From: Streptomyces gossypii
Lineage (GTDB): Bacteria; Actinomycetota; Actinomycetes; Streptomycetales; Streptomycetaceae
Reading direction: 5' to 3'
Length of the DNA stretch: 64,000 nt
Assembly (NCBI RefSeq): GCF_025165795.1
Contig: NZ_JAJAGO010000016.1
Span: forward strand, 62,001 to 126,000
Shown piece after piece: positions 25,229-33,121 of this stretch. The first letter of the stretch is position 1. Every line of letters starts with the position of its first letter. The notes beneath the pieces are model-generated. The model was not told the DNA's origin. It worked only from the letters and a program-made list of their open reading frames with translations, and made no database searches. The position numbers and the translations under genes are program-made.

Positions 25229-26497
25229 CTACCCGAAGAAGTTCCGCACGTATTCCAAGCCGTCCACCAGCGCGTCGACCTCGGCCGGCGAGGTGTACAG
25301 ATAGAACGACGCTCGCGTGGTCGCGGGAATTCCATAGCGCAGGCAGACGGGCCGTGCGCAGTGGTGACCGACCCGGACGGCGATGCCCACCTCGTCGAGT
25401 ACCTGCCCCACGTCATGCGGGTGAATGTCACCGAGGGTGAACGAGATCGCCGCGCCGCGGTCCTCGCCTGTGTTCGGCCCGATGATCCGCAGATCCGGCA
25501 CCTCCCGCAGCCGCTCCACCGCGTACGAGGTGATCGCGTGCTCATGCGCCTCGATGCGGTCCATGCCGATCGCCGAGAGGTAGTCCACGGCCGCGCCGAG
25601 GCCGACGGCCTGGGCGATCGGGGGCGTACCGGCCTCGAACTTGTGCGGCGCGGGCGCGTACGTCGAGGAGCTCATCGTGACGGTCTCGATCATCTCGCCA
25701 CCGCCCAGGAACGGCGGCAGGTCGTCCAGCAGGCCCTTGCGGCCCCACAGCACGCCTATGCCCGTCGGACCGCACATCTTGTGGCCGGTGAAGGCGACGA
25801 AGTCGGCCTGCAGCGCCTGCACGTCGAGCACCATGTGCGGGGCGGCCTGCGAGGCGTCGATGACGACGAGGGCGCCGACCTCCTGGGCGCGCCGGATGAT
25901 CGGCTCGACCGGGTTGACCGTGCCCAGGATGTTGGAGACGTGGACGAAGGAGACGACCTTCGTCTTCTCCGTGATGATCTGGTCGATGTTCGAAAGGTCG
26001 AGACGCCCCTCGTCCGTGAGCCCGAACCACTTCAGCTTCGCGCCCGTGCGCTGCGCGAGCAGCTGCCACGGCACGATGTTGGAGTGGTGCTCCATCTCCG
26101 TGATGACGATCTCGGAGTCGCGCTCCACGCGGTACGGCTCATCCGCCCAGCCGAGCATGTTGGCGACGAGGTTGAGTGACTCCGAGGCGTTCTTGGTGAA
26201 CACCACCTCGTCGCGGCTCGGTGCGTTGATGAAGGCGGCGACCTTGTCGCGCGCGCCCTCGTACAGCGCGGTGGCCTCCTCGGCGAGCACGTGCACACCG
26301 CGGTGGACGTTCGCGTTGCTCCGCTCGTAGTAGCCGTTGAGCGCGTCGAGAACCTGCCGCGGCTTCTGCGAGGTCGCGGCGTTGTCGAGGTACACCAGCT
26401 TCGTGCCGTCATGGACCGAGCGGTCCAGGATGGGGAAGTCCTTCCGGAGCACCTCGGTGTCGAGGAGGCCGGTGAGCTCACGGCCGGGGGAAGTCAC
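25229..26497 (-). CDS. sufS: Cysteine desulfurase SufS
   Basis: A 422-residue group II cysteine desulfurase that takes sulfur from cysteine for Fe-S clusters, using PLP. Visible markers are VYLDNAATSQKPRQVLDAL near residue 33, the PLP Lys in FTGHKMCGPTGIG (about residue 235), and the active Cys in RVGHHCARPVCLRYG (about residue 375). Length and motifs are standard for SufS. It overlaps sufC by four bases (ATGA) and is followed by sufU, its partner. Confidence 0.96.
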   Translation of the reverse strand: MTSPGRELTGLLDTEVLRKDFPILDRSVHDGTKLVYLDNAATSQKPRQVLDALNGYYERSNANVHRGVHVLAEEATALYEGARDKVAAFINAPSRDEVVFTKNASESLNLVANMLGWADEPYRVERDSEIVITEMEHHSNIVPWQLLAQRTGAKLKWFGLTDEGRLDLSNIDQIITEKTKVVSFVHVSNILGTVNPVEPIIRRAQEVGALVVIDASQAAPHMVLDVQALQADFVAFTGHKMCGPTGIGVLWGRKGLLDDLPPFLGGGEMIETVTMSSSTYAPAPHKFEAGTPPIAQAVGLGAAVDYLSAIGMDRIEAHEHAITSYAVERLREVPDLRIIGPNTGEDRGAAISFTLGDIHPHDVGQVLDEVGIAVRVGHHCARPVCLRYGIPATTRASFYLYTSPAEVDALVDGLEYVRNFFG

Positions 26498-27258
26498 GCG
26501 GTTGCGCCGCCCTTCACATACGACTCGTAGCCCTCTGCCTCCAGCTTGTCCGCGAGCTCCGGGCCGCCGGACTCGGCGATCCGGCCGTGTGCGAACACGT
26601 GGACGTGGTCGGGCTTGATGTAGCGCAGGATGCGCGTGTAGTGGGTGATCAGCAGGGTGCCGACCTCGCCGCTCTCGCGGACGCGGTTGACGCCCTCGGA
26701 GACCACCCGGAGTGCGTCGACGTCCAGACCGGAGTCGGTCTCGTCGAGCACGGCGATCTTCGGCTTGAGAAGCTCCAGCTGGAGGATCTCGTGGCGCTTC
26801 TTCTCACCGCCGGAGAAGCCCTCGTTGACGTTGCGCTCGGCGAAGACCGGGTCGATCTTGAGGCGCACCATCGCCTCCTTGACCTCCTTCACCCAGGTAC
26901 GCAGCTTGGGTGCCTCACCGCGCACGGCCGTCGCGGCGGTGCGCAGGAAGTTGGAGACGGAGACTCCGGGAATCTCGACCGGGTACTGCATCGCCAGGAA
27001 GAGTCCGGCGCGGGCGCGCTCGTCGACGGACATCTCCAGGACGTCCTCGCCGTCGAGCGTCACCGTGCCGCTGGTGATCTTGTACTTCGGGTGGCCGGCC
27101 AGCGAATAGGCGAGCGTGGACTTACCGGAGCCGTTCGGCCCCATGATCGCGTGCGTCTCGCCCTGCTTCACGGTCAGGTCGACGCCGCGGAGGATCTCGT
27201 TCGGACCGTTCTCGGTCTCGACGGAAACGTGCAGGTCGTTGATCTCAAGCGTTGCCAT
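26494..27258 (-). CDS. sufC: Fe-S cluster assembly ATPase SufC
   Basis: A 254-residue ABC-type ATPase driving the SufBCD scaffold. It shows Walker A GPNGSGKSTLAYSLAGHPKY (residues about 39-46), a signature-type NEGFSGGEKKRHE, and Walker B IAVLDETDSGLDVDALR, with the SufC-specific VNRVRESGEVGTLLITHY. It is cytosolic, with no membrane partner. It is coupled to sufS downstream and follows the Rieske ferredoxin gene by seven bases. Confidence 0.96.
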   Translation of the reverse strand: MATLEINDLHVSVETENGPNEILRGVDLTVKQGETHAIMGPNGSGKSTLAYSLAGHPKYKITSGTVTLDGEDVLEMSVDERARAGLFLAMQYPVEIPGVSVSNFLRTAATAVRGEAPKLRTWVKEVKEAMVRLKIDPVFAERNVNEGFSGGEKKRHEILQLELLKPKIAVLDETDSGLDVDALRVVSEGVNRVRESGEVGTLLITHYTRILRYIKPDHVHVFAHGRIAESGGPELADKLEAEGYESYVKGGATA

Positions 27259-27265
27259 GGGGAAC

Positions 27266-27598
27266 TCAGGACTCCTGGGTGACGGAGACGAGCACGTCGT
27301 CCCCTTCGATCTTTACGGGGTATACGGGGACAGGCAGCGTCGCGGGCGGGCCGGACGGTTTGCCGGTGCGCAGGTCGAAGCTGGAACCGTGCAGCCAGCA
27401 CTCGATCTGGCAGCCTTCCACCTCGCCCTCGGAGAGCGAGACATGCGCGTGCGAGCAGATGTCGTAGATCGCGAAGACCTCACCGCCCTCCACGCGGACG
27501 ACCGAGACGGGCGTGCTGTCGATCTCCACCCGCTTCGGGGTGTCCTCCTCCAGCTCGCTCAGCGCGGCCACGCGTACGAACCCTGCCTCGGCGCTCAT
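27266..27598 (-). CDS. Rieske-type [2Fe-2S] ferredoxin of the suf operon
   Basis: A 110-residue non-heme-oxygenase-type ferredoxin with the Rieske ligand set CSHAH (about residues 48-52) and CWLHGSSFD (about 68-76), giving two Cys and two His. Suf operons of actinobacteria regularly hold this gene between sufD and sufC. It may supply electrons or act as a carrier during assembly, but its exact role is not established. The ATG overlaps the sufD stop. Confidence 0.93.
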   Translation of the reverse strand: MSAEAGFVRVAALSELEEDTPKRVEIDSTPVSVVRVEGGEVFAIYDICSHAHVSLSEGEVEGCQIECWLHGSSFDLRTGKPSGPPATLPVPVYPVKIEGDDVLVSVTQES

Positions 27599-28776
27599 GA
27601 GACGGAAACTTCCAGCTCAGCCTCGATCTTGGCGATCAGGCGGCTCTCGACGTCCGGCAGGCCGATCTTCTGGATGAGCTCGGTGAAGAAGCCCATCACG
27701 ACGAGGCGGCGGGCCTCCTGCTCGGAGATGCCACGGGCCATGAGATAGAAGAGCTGCTCGTCCTCGAAGCGGCCGGTCGCCGAGGCGTGGCCCGCGCCGA
27801 CGATCTCGCCGGTCTCGATCTCGAGGTTCGGCACCGAGTCGACCCGCGCGCCGTCTCCGAGGACCAGGTTGCGGTTCAGCTCGTAGGTGTCGGTGCCCTC
27901 GGCCGCCTTGCGGATCAGCACGTCGCCGATCCACACCGCGTGCGCCCGCTCGCCCTGCAGCGCGCCCTTGTAGGCGACGTTGCTGCGGCAGTGCGGGCTG
28001 TCGTGGTCGACGAAGAGGCGGTGCTCCTGGTGCTGGCCGCTGTCGGTGAAGTACAGGCCGTAGAGCTCGGCCTCACCGCCGGGGCCCGCGTAGTTGACCC
28101 TCGGGTGCAGCCGTACGACGTCGCCGCCGAAGGTGACGACCACGGACTTGAAGCTGGCGTCCCGCCCGACCAGGGCGTTGTGCTGGGAGCAGTGGACGGC
28201 GGTGGCGTCCCAGTCCTGCACGGAGACCACGGTCAGCTTCGCGCCGTCGCCCAGCACGTACTCGACGTTGGCCGCGCGGACGTTGTCGCCCGTGTGGTCG
28301 ATGACGATGACCGCCTCGGCGAAGGCGCCGATCTCGAAGACCGTGTGCCCGAAGCTGACACCGCCCTCGCCGTGCAGGCTCAGCCGGATCGGCTCCGTGA
28401 GCACGGCCTCCTTGGGCACCGAGACGACCGACGCCTTCTCGAAGGAGCTGAACGCCTGTGCGGCGACCCGGTCGACGGGCTTGCCCGCCCGGCCGATCCG
28501 CTCGTCCTCACGGGCGACCGCCTCGACGGTGACGCCTTCGGGCGCGGAGACCTCGACCTTGAGCGAGCCGGACGCCTGCGCCGTGCCGTCATGGAGTCCG
28601 CGGAGCCGCTCGAGCGGCGTGAAACGCCATTCCTCCTCGCGGCCGTGCGGCACCGGGAATTCGGCCACGTCGAAGGACGGCGCCGCGCTCATCCTGGTGG
28701 CGACGGTGGATTCGGCGGCCACCGCGATCGATCCGGTGGTGTTCGAACCGCCCGGGATGTTCTGAGCCTCAGCCAT
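27595..28776 (-). CDS. sufD: Fe-S cluster assembly scaffold subunit SufD
   Basis: A 393-residue scaffold subunit pairing with SufB and SufC. Recognisable blocks are HGREEEWRFTPLERLRGLHDG near the N-terminus, GDVVRLHPRVNYAGPGGEAELYGLYFTDSGQHQEHRLFVDHDSPHCRSNVAYKGAL centrally, and the C-terminal SATGRFEDEQLFYLMARGISEQEARRLVVMGFF shared with SufB. I start at ATG 28776 (MAEAQNIP); an in-frame GTG at 28794 would add six residues, and neither has a strong ribosome site. Confidence 0.95.
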   Translation of the reverse strand: MAEAQNIPGGSNTTGSIAVAAESTVATRMSAAPSFDVAEFPVPHGREEEWRFTPLERLRGLHDGTAQASGSLKVEVSAPEGVTVEAVAREDERIGRAGKPVDRVAAQAFSSFEKASVVSVPKEAVLTEPIRLSLHGEGGVSFGHTVFEIGAFAEAVIVIDHTGDNVRAANVEYVLGDGAKLTVVSVQDWDATAVHCSQHNALVGRDASFKSVVVTFGGDVVRLHPRVNYAGPGGEAELYGLYFTDSGQHQEHRLFVDHDSPHCRSNVAYKGALQGERAHAVWIGDVLIRKAAEGTDTYELNRNLVLGDGARVDSVPNLEIETGEIVGAGHASATGRFEDEQLFYLMARGISEQEARRLVVMGFFTELIQKIGLPDVESRLIAKIEAELEVSVS

Positions 28777-28799
28777 GACTGTCGCTTTGCTCACTCTCT

Positions 28800-28829
28800 G
28801 TCTGTCTGTGTGGCGTCTGTCTGTGTGGC
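28800..28829. repeat. Perfect 15-base tandem duplication between sufB and sufD
   Basis: GTCTGTCTGTGTGGC occurs twice head to tail (28800-28814, 28815-28829) in the sufB-sufD spacer, just upstream of the sufD start. It shares its 15-base period and GTCTGTC element with the sufS-sufU spacer. Confidence 0.9.
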
Positions 28830-28844
28830 GGGTCTGTCAGGCGG

Positions 28845-28872
28845 CCGTCCCCGCCCAGGGCGGCGGGGACGG
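28845..28872 (-). terminator. Intercistronic hairpin after sufB
   Basis: An 11-pair perfect stem, CCGTCCCCGCC with GGCGGGGACGG, starts 12 bases after the sufB stop. It may be a processing or partial-termination site setting sufB expression above downstream genes, rather than a full terminator. Confidence 0.55.
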
Positions 28873-28884
28873 AGGGGATCGGCG

Positions 28885-30306
28885 TCAGCCGACCGCGCCT
28901 TCCATCTGCAGCTCGATCAGCCGGTTCAGCTCCAGCGCGTACTCCATGGGCAGCTCCTTGGCGATCGGCTCGACGAAGCCGCGCACGATCATCGCCATCG
29001 CCTCGTTCTCGGAGAGGCCGCGGCTCATCAGGTAGAAGAGCTGGTCGTCGCTGACCTTGGAGACCGTCGCCTCGTGGCCCATCGTCACGTCGTCCTCGCG
29101 GACGTCGACGTACGGGTAGGTGTCCGAGCGGGAGATGGTGTCCACCAGCAGCGCGTCGCAGAGCACGTTCGACTTGGAGCCCTCGGCTCCCTCTGCGATC
29201 TCGATGAGACCCCGGTAGGAGGTACGGCCGCCGCCACGCGCCACCGACTTCGAGACGATGTTGGACGACGTACGGGGCGCCATGTGCACCATCTTCGCGC
29301 CGGCGTCCTGGTGCTGGCCCTCGCCCGCGAACGCGACGGAGAGCGTCTCGCCCTTGGCGTGCTCGCCCATCAGGTACACGGCCGGGTACTTCATGGTCAC
29401 CTTGGAGCCGAGGTTGCCGTCGACCCACTCCATCGTCGCGCCCTCGTAGGCGACGGCACGCTTGGTGACCAGGTTGTAGACGTTGTTCGACCAGTTCTGG
29501 ATCGTCGTGTAGCGGCAGCGGCCGCCCTTCTTCACGATGATCTCGACGACCGCGGAGTGCAGCGAGTCCGAGTCGTAGATCGGCGCGGTGCAGCCCTCGA
29601 CGTAGTGCACATAGGCGTCTTCGTCGACGATGATCAGCGTCCGCTCGAACTGGCCCATGTTCTCGGTGTTGATCCGGAAGTACGCCTGCAGCGGGATGTC
29701 GACGTGCACACCCGGCGGGACGTAGATGAAGGATCCGCCGGACCAGACCGAGGTGTTCAGCGCGGCGAACTTGTTGTCACCGGTCGGGATGACCGTGCCG
29801 AAGTGCTCCTGGAAGAGCTCCGGGTGCTCGCGCAGCGCGGTGTCGGTGTCCAGGAAGAGGACGCCCTGCTCCTCCAGGTCCTCGCGGATCTGGTGGTAGA
29901 CGACCTCCGACTCGTACTGCGCGGCGACACCGGCGACGAGGCGCTGCTTCTCCGCCTCGGGGATGCCGAGCCGGTCGTAGGTGTTCTTGATGTCCTCGGG
30001 CAGGTCCTCCCAGGACTGGGCCTGCTTCTCGGTGGACCGCACGAAGTACTTGATGTTGTCGAAGTCGATGCCGCTGAGGTCGGAGCCCCAGTTGGGCATG
30101 GGCTTCTTCGAGAACAGCCGGAGGCCCTTCAGACGCATCTTGAGCATCCACTCGGGCTCGCTCTTCTTGCCCGAGATGTCACGGACGACGTCCTCCGAGA
30201 GGCCGCGCTTGGCCGTGGCACCGGCGGCGTCGGAGTCGGACCAGCCGTATTCGTAGTTGCCCAGACCCTCGAGCTCGGGGTGAGCGGTCTCCGTAGGGAG
30301 CGTCAT
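28885..30306 (-). CDS. sufB: Fe-S cluster assembly scaffold subunit SufB
   Basis: A 473-residue scaffold on which nascent clusters are built. The start ATG 30306 has GGAGG upstream and overlaps the sufR stop. Conserved blocks include SEPEWMLKMRLKGLRLFSKKPMPNWG, GGSFIYVPPGVHVDIPLQAYFRIN, CTAPIYDSDSLHSAVVEIIVKKGG, SKSVARGGGRTSYRGLIEI and SNVLCDALLVDTISRSDTYPYVD (catalytic Cys region). Length matches the family. First structural gene of the operon. Confidence 0.97.
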   Translation of the reverse strand: MTLPTETAHPELEGLGNYEYGWSDSDAAGATAKRGLSEDVVRDISGKKSEPEWMLKMRLKGLRLFSKKPMPNWGSDLSGIDFDNIKYFVRSTEKQAQSWEDLPEDIKNTYDRLGIPEAEKQRLVAGVAAQYESEVVYHQIREDLEEQGVLFLDTDTALREHPELFQEHFGTVIPTGDNKFAALNTSVWSGGSFIYVPPGVHVDIPLQAYFRINTENMGQFERTLIIVDEDAYVHYVEGCTAPIYDSDSLHSAVVEIIVKKGGRCRYTTIQNWSNNVYNLVTKRAVAYEGATMEWVDGNLGSKVTMKYPAVYLMGEHAKGETLSVAFAGEGQHQDAGAKMVHMAPRTSSNIVSKSVARGGGRTSYRGLIEIAEGAEGSKSNVLCDALLVDTISRSDTYPYVDVREDDVTMGHEATVSKVSDDQLFYLMSRGLSENEAMAMIVRGFVEPIAKELPMEYALELNRLIELQMEGAVG

Positions 30307-31160
30307 GCGGGGTTCCTCCCGGCAGTTTGCGCAGATGCTGTGGTGGCGTTGCTGGTGCTGGTGGTCCTGGTGGTCCTGGTGGTCTGGGAAGTCTGTGCGC
30401 CCGGCGCGCCTCGCGCAGACTGGGCGGTCTGCGCGTGCGGCACGAAGGTCGTGCACACCCCGTCGCCGTGGGCGATGGTGGCAAGCCGCTGCACGTGGGT
30501 GCCGAGGAGGTTCGAGAAGACCTCGGTCTCCGCCTCGCACAGTTGCGGGAACTGCTCGGCGGTATGCGCCACCGGGCAGTGGTGCTGGCAGAGCTGCTCA
30601 CCGGCGGAAGCGGGCGCACTGCGCGCCGTGGCAGCGTACCCATCCTCGGTGAGGGCCTCGGCCAGCGCCTTCGCACGCCCCTCGGGCGGCACCTTGGCCA
30701 GTGCCTCCTCGTAGCGCTCCGCCTGGGCCGCGACCCGGGCGCGGGCGAAAGCCAGGACCGCGGCCTCACCCGGCTCGCCGCCGCCCGCCGAACGGGCGAT
30801 CCAGTGCATGGCGTCGGCCGCCAGCTCGTCGTACGCCTGGTCGAAGGCATCCCGGCCGCACTCGGTGAGCGCGAACATCTTGGCCGGGCGGCCCCGGCCA
30901 CGTGAGCCGTAGACCCGCTTCTCGCGGGGCTCCACGACGCCCTCGGTGAGCAGGGTGTCCAGATGGCGGCGGACCGCCGCCTGCGTGAGTTCGAGGCGCA
31001 GTGCCAGCTCGGCCGCGGTGGACGGCCCGTGGTCGAGGATGGAGCGGGCGACGCGGTTCCGCGTGCCGTGCTGTTCGTCGGTGACGGCGGGCACGCTCGC
31101 ACCACCGGCGGCCGGTGCGGCCGTCGGGGACGCCTCGCGCGCATCGCCGTCCTTTTTCAC
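30303..31160 (-). CDS. sufR: SufR-type Fe-S-sensing transcriptional repressor
   Basis: A 285-residue regulator of the suf operon. A winged HTH at about residues 30-95 (ILDHGPSTAAELALRLELTQAAVRRHLDTLLTEGVVEPREKRVYGSRGRGRPAKMF) is followed by a ligand domain with CQHHCPVAHTAEQFPQLCEAE (about 205-225). The cysteines there are expected to hold an Fe-S cluster. The C-terminal 40 residues are a low-complexity Thr/Ser/Gln tail. I choose GTG 31160 as start. A CAAC-N6-GTTG operator touches this start codon, so the protein should repress its own operon when the cluster is present. Confidence 0.92.
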   Translation of the reverse strand: MKKDGDAREASPTAAPAAGGASVPAVTDEQHGTRNRVARSILDHGPSTAAELALRLELTQAAVRRHLDTLLTEGVVEPREKRVYGSRGRGRPAKMFALTECGRDAFDQAYDELAADAMHWIARSAGGGEPGEAAVLAFARARVAAQAERYEEALAKVPPEGRAKALAEALTEDGYAATARSAPASAGEQLCQHHCPVAHTAEQFPQLCEAETEVFSNLLGTHVQRLATIAHGDGVCTTFVPHAQTAQSARGAPGAQTSQTTRTTRTTSTSNATTASAQTAGRNPA

Positions 31161-31173
31161 AACACCATTGTTG
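31160..31173. promoter_or_regulatory. SufR operator CAAC-N6-GTTG
   Basis: CAACACCATTGTTG is a perfect 14-base match to the CAAC-N6-GTTG palindrome that I recall as the SufR site in Streptomyces. It abuts the sufR GTG codon, so the operator lies at the transcription/translation start of the suf operon. Confidence 0.8.
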
Positions 31174-31232
31174 CGTAATTCACCGGAGTCCGGCAAGCCA
31201 CGCCTGTGACCTGCTCGAATGGAGTACATCAC

Positions 31233-31248
31233 GTAAGGCCAGCCTTAC
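31233..31248. promoter_or_regulatory. Second palindrome in the sufR/ABC transporter intergenic region
   Basis: GTAAGGC-CA-GCCTTAC is a perfect palindrome midway between sufR and the divergent ABC transporter. It resembles, loosely, iron-regulator (DmdR/IdeR) boxes but does not match their consensus well. It may serve either promoter. Confidence 0.5.
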
Positions 31249-31307
31249 CCGCGCGGCCCCCGGAACCCCGCGAATCCACCCTGACCTGGTCTCTCTAGAC
31301 TCTTCGT

Positions 31308-32246
31308 ATGCACTCAGCCCGTACGCGCCCCGCACCGGCTGTCGAGGTCGCGGGCCTGGTGAAACGGTATGGCCGCAAGGCCGCGGTGGACGGGCTCGAT
31401 CTCACCGTCGCCGCCGGTTCCGTCACCGCCGTCCTCGGGCCCAACGGCGCGGGCAAGACCACCACCATCGAGACCTGCGAGGGCTACCTCCGCCCCGACG
31501 CGGGCACCGTCCGCGTCCTCGGACTCGACCCGGTCACCGACGCGGCGCGGCTGCGGCCCCGCATCGGGGTGATGCTCCAGAGCGGCGGCGTCTACTCGGG
31601 CGTACGCGCCGTGGAGATGCTGCGCCACATGGCCGGTCTGCACGCCCACCCGCTGGAGGTCGGCCCGCTCGTCGAACGCCTCGGGCTGGGCAGCTGCGGC
31701 CGTACGCCCTACCGGCGGCTGTCCGGCGGGCAGCGGCAGCGGCTCGCCCTGGCGATGGCCGTGATCGGGCGCCCCGAGCTCGTCTTCCTGGACGAACCGA
31801 CCGCCGGCCTCGACCCACAGGCCCGCCGGGCCACCTGGGACCTGGTGCGCGAGCTGCGTACGGACGGAGTGACCGTCGTGCTCACCACCCACCACATGGA
31901 CGAGGCGGAGGAGCTGTCCGACCTGGTCGCGATCGTGGACGGCGGCCGGGTGATCGCCCAGGGCGCGCCCGAGGAGCTGTGCCGGGGCGGCGCAGAGAAC
32001 AGCCTGCGCTTCGGCGGGCGCCCGGGCCTCGATCTGGTCTCGCTGCTCAAGGCCCTGCCCCCGGAGACCGCCGCGGCCGAGCTGACCCCCGGCGCGTACC
32101 GTCTCACCGGCACGGTCGACCCGCAGCTGCTCGCGACGGTCACGTCATGGTGCGCGCAGAACGGCGTGCTGCCGGACCGGATCTCGGTGGAGCGGCGGAC
32201 GCTGGAAGATGTCTTCTTGGAGCTGACCGGCAGGGAGCTGCGCTGA
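31308..32246 (+). CDS. ABC transporter ATP-binding protein (ABC-2 export type)
   Basis: A 312-residue ATPase with Walker A GPNGAGKTTT (about residues 44-53), signature LSGGQRQRLALAMAV, Walker B LVFLDEPTAGLDPQ and switch His in LTTHHMDEAEE, then a C-terminal extension of about 90 residues typical of drug/natural-product exporters (DrrA/CcmA-like). It is coupled to the permease gene by a TGATG overlap. The substrate is unknown. It is divergent from sufR in the conserved Streptomyces arrangement. Confidence 0.94.
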   Translation: MHSARTRPAPAVEVAGLVKRYGRKAAVDGLDLTVAAGSVTAVLGPNGAGKTTTIETCEGYLRPDAGTVRVLGLDPVTDAARLRPRIGVMLQSGGVYSGVRAVEMLRHMAGLHAHPLEVGPLVERLGLGSCGRTPYRRLSGGQRQRLALAMAVIGRPELVFLDEPTAGLDPQARRATWDLVRELRTDGVTVVLTTHHMDEAEELSDLVAIVDGGRVIAQGAPEELCRGGAENSLRFGGRPGLDLVSLLKALPPETAAAELTPGAYRLTGTVDPQLLATVTSWCAQNGVLPDRISVERRTLEDVFLELTGRELR

Positions 32247-33076
32247 TGGCCACGGACACGACCGGCACCCCGCCCTCCGAGGCGCCACCGCGCGGCGGGA
32301 GCTTCACGCCCGCCCCCGGGGCCGCTCCGCTGCCGCGCATGATCGCCGCGCAGGCAGCGCTGGAGACCCGGATGCTGCTCCGCAACGGCGAACAGCTGCT
32401 GCTGACCGTCCTCATCCCCACTCTGCTGCTGGTCCTCTTCAGCGCCGTCGACATCATCGAGCTGCCGGGCACGGCGGCCGACGGCGGCGGGGACGAGCGG
32501 GCGGACTTCCTGACCCCCGGCATCCTCGCCCTCGCCGTGCTGTCCACGGCGTTCACCGGCCAGGCCATCTCCACCGGCTTCGACCGCCGCTACGGCGCGC
32601 TCAAACGTCTCGCCGCCTCCCCGCTGCCGCGCTGGGGCCTGATGACCGCCAAGACGTGCTCCGTACTGGTGATCGAGCTGCTCCAGGTGCTGCTGCTCAT
32701 GGCGGTGGCGCTCACGCTGGGCTGGTCGCCGCACGGCAACCCGGCCGCGGTCGTACTGCTGCTGCTCGCGGGCACTGCCGCCTTTTCCGGGCTCGGCCTG
32801 CTGATGGCCGGGACGCTGCGGGCGGAGGCGACGCTCGCCGCCGCGAATCTGGTGTTCATCCTGCTGCTCGTCGGCGGCGGTGTGATCGTGCCGCTGGAGA
32901 AGTTCCCCCCAGGGGTACGGGACGCACTCGAACTGCTGCCGATCACGGCACTGTCCGACGGGCTGCGCGACGTCCTCCAGCACGGCGCCGGAGTGCCCTG
33001 GGGAGCGCTGGCCGTGCTGGGCTGCTGGGCGGTCCTCGGGCTGGCAGCCGCCGCCCGGTTCTTCCGGTGGGAGTGA
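32246..33076 (+). CDS. ABC-2 type transporter permease
   Basis: A 276-residue membrane protein with a Pro-rich cytosolic N-terminus (about 1-35) and six membrane segments. These include NGEQLLLTVLIPTLLLVLFSAVDI, DFLTPGILALAVLSTAFTGQAISTGFDRRYGALKRLAASPLPRWGL and VFILLLVGGGVIVPLEKFPPGVRDALELLPITAL. The LKRL and PL.R blocks are typical of ABC-2 permeases. It forms the exporter with the preceding ATPase. Confidence 0.92.
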   Translation: MATDTTGTPPSEAPPRGGSFTPAPGAAPLPRMIAAQAALETRMLLRNGEQLLLTVLIPTLLLVLFSAVDIIELPGTAADGGGDERADFLTPGILALAVLSTAFTGQAISTGFDRRYGALKRLAASPLPRWGLMTAKTCSVLVIELLQVLLLMAVALTLGWSPHGNPAAVVLLLLAGTAAFSGLGLLMAGTLRAEATLAAANLVFILLLVGGGVIVPLEKFPPGVRDALELLPITALSDGLRDVLQHGAGVPWGALAVLGCWAVLGLAAAARFFRWE

Positions 33077-33121
33077 ACCCCCCTTGTGAAGGGGCGCACA
33101 AGAGGGTCGTAACATGACTCC

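Noticed and set aside
28741..28765. GGTTCGAA-like tRNA T-loop sequence on the minus strand
   Set aside because: It lies within the sufD coding frame and no cloverleaf can be drawn around it. No tRNA was found in the window.
27787..30714. 975-codon open frame on the plus strand opposite sufD/sufB
   Set aside because: An antisense shadow of certain suf genes, with no ribosome site or domain.
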